Shown here: piece by piece, positions 7,257-17,037 of the stretch | How the letters are laid out: every line of letters begins with the position of its first letter | Position numbering within the stretch: position 1 is the stretch's first letter | NCBI GenBank assembly: GCA_023382975.1 | Contig: JAHDXO010000058.1 | Coordinates: 1-64,000, forward strand | DNA: 64,000 nucleotides | Reading direction: 5' to 3' | Source of the DNA: Pirellulaceae bacterium | Lineage (GTDB): Bacteria; Planctomycetota; Planctomycetia; Pirellulales; Pirellulaceae | Translations under genes and position numbers: made by a program | Notes under the pieces: model-generated | Database searches by the model: none | What the model saw: only the letters and a program-made list of their open reading frames with translations | What the model was told of the DNA's origin: nothing

Positions 7257-9779
7257 ATGAAATCGTTCCTCTTCCTCTCGCTGGCCTACCTGCTCTGTTG
7301 TCTGGGAGCCACTCGTGCAGCGGACTTTGAAGCATCCGCTTCGCAAGAGTGTCTCGAACCGGTTCGTCTGGAATCGATTGAGATCGGCGGCTTCTGGAAG
7401 CAGCAGGCCAAACGGTTGACGGAGCAGTGGTTGCCGCACTGCATCCGCCAGATGGAAAAGGGTGGCCGCGGCCAGGAGTTTCTCAATCTCGTGGCCTTGG
7501 CCCGAACGCAACGCGGCGAGGCTGCCGACTGGAAATACAGCGGCGCGCCGTGGAGCGACGCCTACGTGTACAACACGGTGGAGGCAATTTGCCTGGCGCT
7601 CGCGGTCAAGCCCGACGGGGACGCTGAACTCGCCCGCGCCCAGGCCGAGTTGCGCGCGAAGCTCGAGGAGTGGATTCCAGTCATCCTCGCCGCGCAGGCG
7701 CCCGATGGTTACATCCACTCGTTCCATGTCCTCAACAATCACCCACGCTACAGCAATGTCGGCTGGCACGAATTCTACGTGATGGGCTACTTTCTGGAGA
7801 TGGGTGTGGCGCATTACCGGATGACCGGCGGCAAGGACCGGCGGCTCTACGATGCGGCGGTGCGGTGCGGCGACCACCTGTGCGCCACGTTCGGTCCGCC
7901 ACCCCAGCGGACTTGGCGCAATGGACATCCGGGACTGGAATACGCGCTGTGCCGTCTGGGGCGGCTGGTCAACGAGGTCGAAGGCGCGGGCCAGGGCGAC
8001 AGGTACATCCGCCTGGCTCGGCATTTTCTCGATCACCAGCACGAGGGCGGAAACCCGAGCGAATACAACCAGTCTGACAAGCCGGCGGTCGAGTTGAGCG
8101 AGGCGAAGGGCCATGCGGTGCGCGCCACCTATTTTTACACCGCCATGACCGACATCGTCCTGCATCAAGGCGGCGATGCAGCTTACCGGCAGGCGGTCTC
8201 CCGCATCTGGTCAAACGCGATTGATAAGAAACACTACCTGACCGGTGGTGTCGGCGCATCTCACCACGGCGAGGCGTTTGGCGGCGACTACGAACTGCCC
8301 AACGATGCTTACTGCGAGTCGTGCGCCGGTTGCGGCCTGACCTTCTGGGCCGACCGGATGCACCGGCTGCACGCAGATGGCCGTTACCGCGACGTTCAGG
8401 AGCGGACGCTTTACAACAACATCCTTGGCGCCATCGAATTGACCGGCACGAATTTCTATTACCAGAATCCGCTGGATGCCAGCAACGCCAGGTATCCGTG
8501 GCACGGATGCCCCTGTTGCGTCGGCAACATTCCCCGCTCGCTGCTGGCGATCAAGGACGGGATCTACTCCGTCAACCCGGCGCGAACCGAACTCTACCTC
8601 AGTCACTATGTGGACAGCGACGCCTCGATCCCCGATGTCGGCGGTGGCGCGCTGCGAATCCGGCAGGCCACGCGTTACCCGTGGGACGGCGACGTGAGCG
8701 TGACGTTGCACCCGGCAGGCGAGGCCAATTTCATGCTCAAGCTGCGCATCCCGGATCGGACCGAGAGCGAACTGTATTCCGCCACCCCCGACCTCGGCGA
8801 TCGGTTCACCGTCCGCGTGAACGGCCAGCCGCAATCGCCCCAGATCGAGCGGGGCTACATCGCCTTGCGCGGCCCATGGAAGGATGGCGACCGGATCGAG
8901 CTGTCGTTGCCGATGGAAGTCCAGCGCGTCCAGGCCGATCCGCGCGTCGCCGCCAACGCCGGACGCGTGGCGCTGCAGTACGGACCGCTGGTCTATAACG
9001 TCGAGTCCGTGGACCTGCCATCCGGCAAGAGCCTCGACACGCTCGCCCTCGCCGCCGATTTGCCCCTGCGCGCCGAGTGGGACGACGGACTGCTGGGCGG
9101 CGTGCTGGCCATCCGCGGCGAGTTTGCCGATGGCACGCCGCTGCAGGCGATCCCGAACTTCGCCCGACTGAACCGCTTTCAGCGCAAGCCGCGATGGGTT
9201 CACTTGGCCAACACCTACGACGGCGTCACGCAGCGCGTCTATGTGAACGGCCGGCTGGCCAAGTCGCGCCAGCCCGGGCCGCTCAAAGTCGCCGACACGC
9301 CGCTGACCATCGGCAGCGACCCGTTCGGCCAGAAGCGGCATTTCCAAGGCGCACTCGCCAAGCCGGCCATCTTCAACGCCGCGCTCGACGAGAAGAGCAT
9401 TGCCCAACTGGCCGCCGCCACGCCCAACACGGCAGTCCTGGGGGTGGAAACGAAGCCGGTGTTCCTCGGCAAAGACTTCACGCTCGATGGCACTGGCCCC
9501 GTTGTGATACCAGAGAACGTCGGCATCTCCGGCAACTCGCCCTGGACGATGAGCGTCTGGGTCAAGGGCGCCGCCGACAACTGGTCGCCCGACCATTTCG
9601 GCATGGGCATCTTGGGCTGGGGCAAGTCAGGCCGCGATGCGGGGAACTTCCTCTACTACCGGCCCGAGGGCGAGGTCGTGTTCGGTTTCTACAGCAACGA
9701 CGACCGAGCGCCCACGGGCGAGTCCGCCCTCGGCCGTTCGATCGTCTGGCTGCGGGAGCAAAAGGTGAGCGGGAATTAG
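7257..9779 (+). CDS. Secreted GH127 beta-L-arabinofuranosidase with broken LamG-like tail
   Basis: An 840-residue protein with a signal peptide (MKSFLFLSLAYLLCCLGATR) and a GH127 (DUF1680) catalytic part over about residues 30-636. Family zinc-site and catalytic residues are visible: GEAF (Glu339, acid/base), CESC (Glu354, Cys356) and CPCC (Cys420 nucleophile, Cys421). It would remove terminal beta-L-arabinofuranose. The tail is odd: after AIPNFARLNR, where GH127 proteins would continue, the sequence jumps into the middle of a LamG-like domain (WVHLANTYDGVTQRVYVNGR), then starts a second one that stops abruptly at 9779. The gene looks like a recombination product. It heads the carbohydrate cluster. 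Confidence 0.85.
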   Translation: MKSFLFLSLAYLLCCLGATRAADFEASASQECLEPVRLESIEIGGFWKQQAKRLTEQWLPHCIRQMEKGGRGQEFLNLVALARTQRGEAADWKYSGAPWSDAYVYNTVEAICLALAVKPDGDAELARAQAELRAKLEEWIPVILAAQAPDGYIHSFHVLNNHPRYSNVGWHEFYVMGYFLEMGVAHYRMTGGKDRRLYDAAVRCGDHLCATFGPPPQRTWRNGHPGLEYALCRLGRLVNEVEGAGQGDRYIRLARHFLDHQHEGGNPSEYNQSDKPAVELSEAKGHAVRATYFYTAMTDIVLHQGGDAAYRQAVSRIWSNAIDKKHYLTGGVGASHHGEAFGGDYELPNDAYCESCAGCGLTFWADRMHRLHADGRYRDVQERTLYNNILGAIELTGTNFYYQNPLDASNARYPWHGCPCCVGNIPRSLLAIKDGIYSVNPARTELYLSHYVDSDASIPDVGGGALRIRQATRYPWDGDVSVTLHPAGEANFMLKLRIPDRTESELYSATPDLGDRFTVRVNGQPQSPQIERGYIALRGPWKDGDRIELSLPMEVQRVQADPRVAANAGRVALQYGPLVYNVESVDLPSGKSLDTLALAADLPLRAEWDDGLLGGVLAIRGEFADGTPLQAIPNFARLNRFQRKPRWVHLANTYDGVTQRVYVNGRLAKSRQPGPLKVADTPLTIGSDPFGQKRHFQGALAKPAIFNAALDEKSIAQLAAATPNTAVLGVETKPVFLGKDFTLDGTGPVVIPENVGISGNSPWTMSVWVKGAADNWSPDHFGMGILGWGKSGRDAGNFLYYRPEGEVVFGFYSNDDRAPTGESALGRSIVWLREQKVSGN

Positions 9780-10168
9780 GTGCAGACGACCAGCCGCAAC
9801 CAACCAAGCGAGGACCGCACAAACTGCTTGGGAATCGTGTGACCAGGCTGGCCCTGGACCCATCCCCGAGTTCCTAAGAAATCCTCGTGCCCGTTCGATC
9901 CGTCGCGCTGACCTTGGCCGATCCTGACCCGACGAACGAGAACACGGTAGACGCTCCCAAGAAGACCGTGCCCAACGAATCGACGGTGGCTGTTTCGGTG
10001 CCCGAATTGGAGAAACCCCTTTGAACGGACGCTGCCTTCAAATTCGAAGCGGGTCAACCGACAAACTGGCTTTCCACGTCTTGACCCGCTGCATGAAATA
10101 CCGCTGGCGCCTTGACGCCTTCGACGACAGCGGCCTGACCGCCGGTGCGAACCTTCAGGAGAAATGCC
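9780..10168. other. Gene-poor gap before the sulfatase
   Basis: No intact gene is visible. The middle part (9880-10115) holds frameshifted coding remnants described separately, and the final bases supply the AGGAG site for the sulfatase start at 10169. Confidence 0.7.
9880..10115 (+). pseudogene. Remnant of a GH51-like arabinofuranosidase C terminus
   Basis: Reading from 9887 gives SVALTLADPDPTNENTVDAP followed by KKTVPNESTVAVSVPELEKP and a stop. Skipping one C at 10019 continues as FERTLPSNSKRV and on to a stop at 10113. The combined pattern (hydrophobic strand, ADPDPTNENT, a P-K-K-TVP step, final LPSNS) resembles the C-terminal beta-sandwich end of GH51 alpha-L-arabinofuranosidases. Another shift near 9880 joins it to NPRARS. 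With at least two frameshifts and no catalytic domain it is a dead fragment. The family assignment is from memory of the pattern and is tentative. Confidence 0.45.
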
Positions 10169-11758
10169 ATGAAGCACCACCACTTATTCTTCGCCGCCCT
10201 GCTGCTGGCTCCGCTTCCTGCGCTGCATGCTGGCGACGGCAAACTGCAGCGACCCAACATCGTCGTTATTCTGGCCGATGATCTCGGATTCTCGGAACTC
10301 GGCTGCTACGGTTCGGACATCGCGACGCCGAACCTCGACCGGCTCGCGGCCAACGGGTTGCGTTTCACCCAGTTCTACAACACCGCGCGCTGCTGGCCGA
10401 CGCGCGGCTCGCTGATGACCGGCTACTACGCGCAGCAGATCCGGATGGATCCGCCGCAACGACGCTTCCCGGCGTGGACTCGCACGTTGCCGCAATGGCT
10501 CAAGACGGCAGGATATCGTTGTTACCATTCTGGCAAGTGGCACGTCTTCGGCGCGTCCGATCCGCGGAGCGATGCTGGATTCGATCATTCCTATCAAATC
10601 GAAGGCGGCCAGAACAACTACTTCAAAGCATCGGATGTTACCGAAGACGGCAGGCAGTTATCCGACCAGCCGGGATTCTATATGACGACTGGCACGGCGG
10701 ACCATGCGATCCGCTGCCTGAAGGAACACGCGGAAAGATATTCCGGCCAACCGTTCTTCGAGTATCTGGCGTTTATTGCGCCGCATTTCCCCTTGCATGC
10801 GTTGCCGGAGGACATCGCCCGGTACCAGGACCGGTATCGGAAAGGCTGGGATCAGGTCCGCGAGGAACGCTGGCAGAACCTGCGCCGGATGGGCATCGTC
10901 CATTGCGAGCTGTCCCCGCTAGAGACAGCCTTCGCGCCGCGGTATTTCAAGCCGGAGTACCTACAAACTCTCGGCCCCGGCGAGATTCAACATCCGGTGC
11001 CGTGGTCCCAATTGACCGCCGAACAGAAACAGTTCCAGGCCACGAAGATGGCGATCCACGCGGCGATGATTGACCGGATGGATCGGGAGATCGGGCGCGT
11101 GCTGGATCAAATCCACGCCATGGGCGAGTGGAACAACACGATCATCTTCTTCCTGTCGGACAACGGCACGGACGCCACGATCATGGTGCGCGGCGGGGGA
11201 CATGACCCGGCTGCCACGCCCGGTTCCGAGAGATCCTACCTGTGTCTCGGTCCGGGCTGGTCGAGTGCTGGCAACGCGCCGTTCCGGCGTCACAAAGTCT
11301 GGACGCACGAAGGCGGGATTTCCACGCCATTGATTGTGCATTGGCCCAAGGGCATCGCCGCTCGTGGCGAACTGCGCCACGACGTGGGCCATGTCGTTGA
11401 TTTGGTCCCGACGCTGCTGGACTTGGCCGGCATCCAACCGGATTTGGCGGCCGGTGCGCCGTCGTTGCCCGGACGCAGCTTGGTACCGGCCTTCGCCAAA
11501 GACGGCAGTGTGACCCGCGACTATGTTTTCTTTCACCACGAAGGCAACCGTGCGTTGCGGGTGGGCCACTACAAGCTCGTTTCCGCCAAGGAGGACAAGA
11601 ACGCTTGGGAGTTGTTCGACCTTGCGACGGACCGTTGCGAGCAACACAACCTGGCCGCCGAACAACCGGAACGCGTTCGTGCGATGTCCGCGCGTTGGCA
11701 GGAGTTGCAGGAACAGTTCACCCGCGACGCGGGTCTCGCCTCACCGGCCGCGCAATAA
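10169..11758 (+). CDS. Secreted formylglycine-dependent sulfatase
   Basis: A 529-residue type I sulfatase with a signal peptide (MKHHHLFFAALLLAPLPALH). The metal-binding start RPNIVVILADDLGF is followed by the C-x-P-x-R motif CWPTRGS, whose Cys75 is oxidised to formylglycine by a separate maturase. Further hallmarks are SGKWH and LSDNGTD. It would remove sulfate esters from a polysaccharide, probably outside the cytoplasm. The start at 10169 is preceded by AGGAG; an upstream in-frame start at 10145 would lack a clear site. It lies between two GH127-type genes, which suggests a sulfated arabinose-containing substrate, but substrate cannot be read from the sequence. Confidence 0.9.
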   Translation: MKHHHLFFAALLLAPLPALHAGDGKLQRPNIVVILADDLGFSELGCYGSDIATPNLDRLAANGLRFTQFYNTARCWPTRGSLMTGYYAQQIRMDPPQRRFPAWTRTLPQWLKTAGYRCYHSGKWHVFGASDPRSDAGFDHSYQIEGGQNNYFKASDVTEDGRQLSDQPGFYMTTGTADHAIRCLKEHAERYSGQPFFEYLAFIAPHFPLHALPEDIARYQDRYRKGWDQVREERWQNLRRMGIVHCELSPLETAFAPRYFKPEYLQTLGPGEIQHPVPWSQLTAEQKQFQATKMAIHAAMIDRMDREIGRVLDQIHAMGEWNNTIIFFLSDNGTDATIMVRGGGHDPAATPGSERSYLCLGPGWSSAGNAPFRRHKVWTHEGGISTPLIVHWPKGIAARGELRHDVGHVVDLVPTLLDLAGIQPDLAAGAPSLPGRSLVPAFAKDGSVTRDYVFFHHEGNRALRVGHYKLVSAKEDKNAWELFDLATDRCEQHNLAAEQPERVRAMSARWQELQEQFTRDAGLASPAAQ

Positions 11759-11905
11759 CCGCCTGCCTAGCCAAGCAGATAACGACCGTGAAACGAACCC
11801 TGATCACGATCGCGAACAACCCGCTCGTCGACGTGAATCCCCAGTCGCGCGGTGCAGCAAGCGACCATCGCATGTGACCAGAAACTCCCGCAAGGAACTT
11901 GACCG

Positions 11906-14401
11906 ATGACTCACTCCGTCCCTTGTCGTTTCGCCCTCGTGGTATTGCTCGGTGGTCCGCTGATCGCGACCGCCGAGGCCCAGGACCGGGTCGTCGTGGT
12001 CGCTCGTCCGGACACCGCAGCGGCCAACGAGCACTACGCCGGCAATCGGCCGCCGCTGCTGCCCAGCCCGCTGATCAAGCTGCCGACCGGATCGATCACG
12101 CCCCGCGGTTGGCTCCGCAAGCAGCTTGAACTGGAGGCCGAGGGATTCACGGGCCATCTGACCGAGATCAGCAGCTTCTGCCGCAAGAAAGGCAACGCTT
12201 GGCTGAACCCCGAGGGTGAGGGTGGCGCCACGTGGGAGGAAGTCCCTTACTGGTTCCGCGGGTTCATCGCGTTAGGATACGCGCTGGACGATCAGCGAAT
12301 CATCAAGGAATCGCAGCCGTGGATCGAGAACCTGTTCGCCACGCAACAGGCGGACGGCTATTTTGGGCCGCCGAAGAACCGGGGTGACGAAGCACGCGGT
12401 CCCGATCTGATGCCGAACATGAATATGCTCTTCGCGCTGCGGTCCTACTACGAATTCACGGGCGACCGGCGAGTGTTGGACGTGATGACGAAGTACTTTC
12501 GTTGGCAACTCACGATCCCGGACAAACGATTCTTCTCCGGCGGCTGGCAGGTTCCGCGCAACGGCGACAATTTGGACAGCGTCTATTGGCTGTACAACCG
12601 CACCGGGGAACCGTTCTTGCTGGAACTGGCCGCCAAGCTTCAACGGTGCGGCGCGTCGTGGATGAACGTCGTCACAGGCGGGCACAACGTCGATTTCTCG
12701 CAAGGCTTCCGCAAGCCGGCCCTGTTCTATCAACAGAACCACGATCCTAAATTCCTGGAAGCGACCGAGAAGAACTGGGAGAGCATCATGGGCCTCTACG
12801 GCCAGGTGCCCGGCGGGATGTTCGGGGGCGACGAGTTCGCGCGGCCCGGCTACACCGATCCACGGCAGGCCATCGAAACGTGCGGCGCCGTCGAGATGAT
12901 GATCTCCGAGCAGATGCTGCTGCGGATCACCGGCGATCCGAAGTGGGCGGATCGCTGCGAGGACGTGGCTTTCAACACGCTGCCGGCCACGATGACCGCC
13001 GACATGAAAGCCTTGCGCTATCTCACTTCGCCCAATCAGGTCAACTCGGACGCACGCAGCAAGGCGCCGGAATTGGCCAACGCCGGACCGATGCAGGTGA
13101 TGAACCCGCACGATCATCGCTGCTGCCAGCACAATGCCGGAGTCGGTTGGCCCTGCTTTGCCGACAGCCTGTGGTGCGCGACTCCCGGCAACGGCCTGGC
13201 CGCTGTCTTCTACGCGGCTTCGACCGTCCAAGCCAAAGTCGGAAACGGCGCCAAGGTCACGATCGAACAGCAGACGCAGTACCCGTTTGACGGCACCGTG
13301 AAATTCACGCTCAACGCGGACGACGCGGTCGCGTTTCCTCTGTACCTGCGCGTGCCCGGCTGGTGTGCCGACGCCGCCGTCGAACTCAACGGCCGGACCA
13401 TGCCGGTGTCGAGCCGTGCCGGTGCGTTCCTCTGCGTCGAACGGACTTGGCAGCCGGGTGATACGCTGACGCTCAGCCTGCCGCTCGACATCCGCCTGAC
13501 CAAGTGGGAGAGAAACCAGAATGCGGTCTCGGTTCATCGTGGCCCGCTGACGTTCTCGATCAAGATCGGCGAGCGGTACGTGCGGTACGAACCGCAGCGG
13601 TTCGCCGACCCGTGGCCCGCTTGGGAGATCCTCGCCACGACGCCCTGGAACTACGCGATCGGAGCCGACACCGTCGACCCGGCGGCTTCGTTCCAGGTCG
13701 TCACGAAAGCATGGCCGGCCAACGACATGCCCTTCACGCACGAAGGCACGCCGATCGAACTCCGGGCGCAGGCGCGCAAGCTGCCGAACTGGAAGGAAGA
13801 CCATGTAGGGTTGGTCGACAAGCTCCAGCCCAGTCCCGTCCAGTCGTCGGAGCCGTTGGAATCGGTGACGCTGATCCCGATGGGCGCCGCGCGACTGCGT
13901 CTGGCGGCGATCCCCGTGCTCGGCGACGGTCCCGATGCGCGCCAGTGGCAACTGCCGGCCGAGCCGCTGACCTCCTACAGCCGTGGCATCGGCATCGATC
14001 CTTATGAAGCCATGTTCGACGGCAAGCTGCCGAAGAACTCGAACGATCGCGGTTGCCCGCGATTCACCACCTACTGCTTCGGCGGAGCCGAGCACGGCAA
14101 GCGGCATTGGGTGCAGAAGAACTTCGACCAGGAAACCACGGTCTCTGCGTGCGAGGTCTATTGGTACGACGAATCGCAACCGCTGGGCGACGTCCGGTTG
14201 CCCAAGTGGTGGCGCGTGCTCTACAGGAGCGGCACGGAGTGGAAGGAAGTGGAGAACCCCAGCGATTATGGGATCGAACTTGACCGATTCAACGTCGTGA
14301 CGTTCAAGCCCGTCCGGACCACGGCCGTGCGGCTGGACGTGCAATGCCAAGACGAACGCGGCCGATGGGCGATGGGCATTCTCGAGTGGCGGATCAAGTG
14401 A
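11906..14401 (+). CDS. Secreted GH127/DUF1680-like glycoside hydrolase with discoidin-like tail
   Basis: An 831-residue protein with a signal peptide ending near TAEAQ. Residues about 50-620 follow the DUF1680 pattern: an alpha/alpha-barrel with ETCGAVEMM (Glu324, Cys326) and DHRCCQHN (Cys406, Cys407), matching the zinc/nucleophile residues of GH127. It is distant from the first GH127 in this window and may belong to a related family such as GH146. Residues about 670-831 look like an F5/8-type (discoidin) sugar-binding module, with VQKNFDQETTVSACEVYWYD and a closing RLDVQCQDERGRWAMGILEW segment. It is downstream of, and co-oriented with, the sulfatase, 147 bases away. Confidence 0.82.
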   Translation: MTHSVPCRFALVVLLGGPLIATAEAQDRVVVVARPDTAAANEHYAGNRPPLLPSPLIKLPTGSITPRGWLRKQLELEAEGFTGHLTEISSFCRKKGNAWLNPEGEGGATWEEVPYWFRGFIALGYALDDQRIIKESQPWIENLFATQQADGYFGPPKNRGDEARGPDLMPNMNMLFALRSYYEFTGDRRVLDVMTKYFRWQLTIPDKRFFSGGWQVPRNGDNLDSVYWLYNRTGEPFLLELAAKLQRCGASWMNVVTGGHNVDFSQGFRKPALFYQQNHDPKFLEATEKNWESIMGLYGQVPGGMFGGDEFARPGYTDPRQAIETCGAVEMMISEQMLLRITGDPKWADRCEDVAFNTLPATMTADMKALRYLTSPNQVNSDARSKAPELANAGPMQVMNPHDHRCCQHNAGVGWPCFADSLWCATPGNGLAAVFYAASTVQAKVGNGAKVTIEQQTQYPFDGTVKFTLNADDAVAFPLYLRVPGWCADAAVELNGRTMPVSSRAGAFLCVERTWQPGDTLTLSLPLDIRLTKWERNQNAVSVHRGPLTFSIKIGERYVRYEPQRFADPWPAWEILATTPWNYAIGADTVDPAASFQVVTKAWPANDMPFTHEGTPIELRAQARKLPNWKEDHVGLVDKLQPSPVQSSEPLESVTLIPMGAARLRLAAIPVLGDGPDARQWQLPAEPLTSYSRGIGIDPYEAMFDGKLPKNSNDRGCPRFTTYCFGGAEHGKRHWVQKNFDQETTVSACEVYWYDESQPLGDVRLPKWWRVLYRSGTEWKEVENPSDYGIELDRFNVVTFKPVRTTAVRLDVQCQDERGRWAMGILEWRIK

Positions 14402-14660
14402 CGGGGATCAGGCTTGGACTGCTTGTCAGCCACGGCTTCAACGGCGGGATCTACGTCGAACGGATGAGGATCGGGCCTGGCTCGTGCGGCTGCAGAGGCA
14501 TCTGCAGCCGTTTGTCCGCAACGCGACAATGGCGGTCTGGAACGATGCGCAGATCCGGACGAGATAGCCGTTGAGCGATCTTTTTGCTACAAACCGTGGT
14601 GTCCCCGCAAACGAATTGCGCGCAACTCGACCCAACCAACAAGACCACGAAGGTGGACCC
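14402..14660. other. Intergenic gap with no recognised gene
   Basis: The gap between the DUF1680-like gene and the esterase fusion contains no convincing coding sequence, repeat or terminator. The last bases supply the AAGGTGG site of the esterase start. Confidence 0.5.
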
Positions 14661-16916
14661 ATGAAGACACGTTGGATTGTCGCCGCCCTGCTGTTTTCGC
14701 CGCTGTCGCTGCGTGCTGCGGAATTGGCTTTGAACTCGCCGCGCGATTTCCAAGTCGTGCAGCGGGCGACTCCCGGGAAGGGGCTGTTGCGGATCGTTGG
14801 TGAACTGGCCGAAGACGTTCCGGCGGTGGATGCTGCCATCGAGGCGAGGTTGCTGGGCGAGAAGATGGAGACGCCGTGGCTGAGAGTCGGCGGCTCGGTT
14901 TCTGGTCGAAAACTCGCCGGCACCGTCGAGGTGCCGGCGGGCGGCTGGTGGAGGCTGGAAGTGCGAGTGTCTCGTGCAGGCAAGGAAGTCGCCCGCGGCA
15001 GTGTCCCGCATGTTGGTATCGGCGAGGTGTTCGTCGTCGCGGGGCAGTCCAATTCCGCGAATCATGGCGAGGAAAGACAGAGTCCGAAGACGGATCGCGT
15101 CGTTGCCTTCGACGGCAAGGCTTGGCGCGTCGCGGCCGATCCCCAACCCGGCTCGAGCGGAAGCGGCGGCAGTTTCATTCCGCCATTCGCGGATGCGGTG
15201 GCGGCGAAAGAAGACGTGCCTGTGGGTATCATCGCCTGCGGCATCGGTGCGACGAGCGTGCGCGAGTGGCTTCCCCAAGGCGCCACGTTTCCGAACCCGC
15301 CGACGATCGAAGGGCGTGTGCAGAAGCTCCCCAACGGTCTGTGGGCAAGCAAGGGCGACGCCTACGCCATGTTCGTTGCCCGGATGAAGTCGGCGGGACC
15401 ACACGGTTTCCGCGCTGTCCTTTGGCATCAAGGCGAGAGCGATGCGAATCAGAAGGATCCGACACGCACGCTGCCGGGGGAGCTTTACTGCGAGTATCTG
15501 GCGAAGCTCATCCGTGACTCGCGGCGCGACATCGGCTGGGAGGCGCCGTGGTTCGTCGCTCAGGCAAGCTACCACGTGCCCGGCGACGAAGGCAGCGAGG
15601 AGATCCGCGCCGCCCAGGCCTCGCTCTGGCGCAGCGGCGTCGCCCTCGAAGGCCCCGACTCCGACGCGCTGAAAGGCAAACTGCGCGAGCGCGACGGCGA
15701 AGGCGTCCACTTCAGCGGCGAAGGGCTGCGCGAGCACGGCGCCAAGTGGGCGGAGAAGGTTCTGCCTTGGCTCGACCGCCAATGGACCGAACCGAGAAAA
15801 GCGGACGGCGGCACGGAATGGACCGACTTTGCGCAGCTTCCCGCGTGCCACAGCCTTGGCTGGGTGAGCACGAACGTGCAGTCAAAGGACACCGGAAGCT
15901 GGGACGGCGTGCTCGACGAGGCGAAATGGGGCACGCCCTCGCCGCAACAAGTCGTGGCCCGAAACTGGGATTGGAAGATCTCCGATGACCAATGGCGCGA
16001 GACCGTGAAGCAGAAGGGCGAAGGTCAGCGCGAAGAGGTGAAGTTCGATCTCTGGCTACCGGACGGTCTGCCGGTCGTGAAGGGCATCGTCGTCATGTCC
16101 GGTCACGGCAGCGGCGAGAGTCTGTTTCGTCGCGCCGACATGCGTACACTCGCGAAGGATCTGAACCTCGCGTTGTTCAAGTTCATCGGCAATCCGATGC
16201 AGCGCGGCTTCTGGCCGAGAAGCCTGCTCTTGGAGCGAATGAAGGCTTTCGACGAGAAATGCGGCCATCCCGAGCTGGAACACGCGCCGCTGTTCCTCTA
16301 CGGCCACTCGAACGGCACCGGCTTTGCGGCCGTGTTTCCCGCGTATGAGCCGCAACGAGTATGGGGCTGGGTGTCGATGCGGCCCGGCATCACGTTTCAG
16401 GTGTATCAGCCCGGAGCCGCTCAGGTACCCGGGCTCGTGATCTTCGGCGAAGACGACCACTTCCTCGCCCGGCCTTCGCGGGAAGAAAACCTCGCCGTGG
16501 TACCCACGCTGCGGAAGAAGCACGGCGCGCTCTGGAACATCGCCGTCGAACCCAAGACCGGTCACGGTCCCGGCGAAAAAACCTGGCCGCTTGTGTTCTC
16601 CTTCCTTCGCCATACCTTCGCAGCCCGCGTGCCCGCCGATGCCGATCCACGCAAGGGGCCGGTGAAGCTCCATGGGCTGTCACTTGAAAGCGGCTATCTT
16701 GGTCAGAACTGGGATGATGCCAAAGGCGGTTATCAAGACTTGTCCATCGCGCCCTACGCTGATTTCGTCGGCGACAAGCTCACCGCTTCCTGGCTCGTCA
16801 ATTCCGCCTATGCCGCCGATTGGCGGGCTTTCCAGCGTGACGGTCAGGTGGCTGAGCGTGAGCACGATGCGGCTGAGGCAGAACAGGCAGTTCAAGCGAC
16901 AGACGCCAGTCAATGA
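14661..16916 (+). CDS. Dual-domain esterase: SGNH (sialate O-acetylesterase-like) plus alpha/beta hydrolase
   Basis: A 751-residue secreted protein (signal MKTRWIVAALLFSPLSLRAA) joining two serine-esterase folds. Residues about 110-380 look like the SASA/carbohydrate esterase 6 group: FVVAGQSNS (Ser130), LWHQGESD and a C-terminal GVHFSGEG block with the histidine. Residues about 470-690 look like an alpha/beta hydrolase with LYGHSNGTG (Ser550), FGEDDH (acid) and TGHGPG (possible His). It may remove two kinds of acyl group from the same glycan, for example acetyl and feruloyl or 4-O-methylglucuronoyl, but substrates are not determined. The start at 14661 has AAGGTGG upstream; the in-frame extension to 14571 lacks a signal peptide. 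Confidence 0.75.
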   Translation: MKTRWIVAALLFSPLSLRAAELALNSPRDFQVVQRATPGKGLLRIVGELAEDVPAVDAAIEARLLGEKMETPWLRVGGSVSGRKLAGTVEVPAGGWWRLEVRVSRAGKEVARGSVPHVGIGEVFVVAGQSNSANHGEERQSPKTDRVVAFDGKAWRVAADPQPGSSGSGGSFIPPFADAVAAKEDVPVGIIACGIGATSVREWLPQGATFPNPPTIEGRVQKLPNGLWASKGDAYAMFVARMKSAGPHGFRAVLWHQGESDANQKDPTRTLPGELYCEYLAKLIRDSRRDIGWEAPWFVAQASYHVPGDEGSEEIRAAQASLWRSGVALEGPDSDALKGKLRERDGEGVHFSGEGLREHGAKWAEKVLPWLDRQWTEPRKADGGTEWTDFAQLPACHSLGWVSTNVQSKDTGSWDGVLDEAKWGTPSPQQVVARNWDWKISDDQWRETVKQKGEGQREEVKFDLWLPDGLPVVKGIVVMSGHGSGESLFRRADMRTLAKDLNLALFKFIGNPMQRGFWPRSLLLERMKAFDEKCGHPELEHAPLFLYGHSNGTGFAAVFPAYEPQRVWGWVSMRPGITFQVYQPGAAQVPGLVIFGEDDHFLARPSREENLAVVPTLRKKHGALWNIAVEPKTGHGPGEKTWPLVFSFLRHTFAARVPADADPRKGPVKLHGLSLESGYLGQNWDDAKGGYQDLSIAPYADFVGDKLTASWLVNSAYAADWRAFQRDGQVAEREHDAAEAEQAVQATDASQ

Positions 16917-17037
16917 CTCCGACAAGATCTCCAAATCAACCTCGCGTGGCCCTCCGAGCCGTGCCGTACGGCCCCGCACGGCTCCGAAAGCCATCCGACT
17001 TTGGCTACGGCCTTGGGCCGCGTGAAGAGGAATTCCC

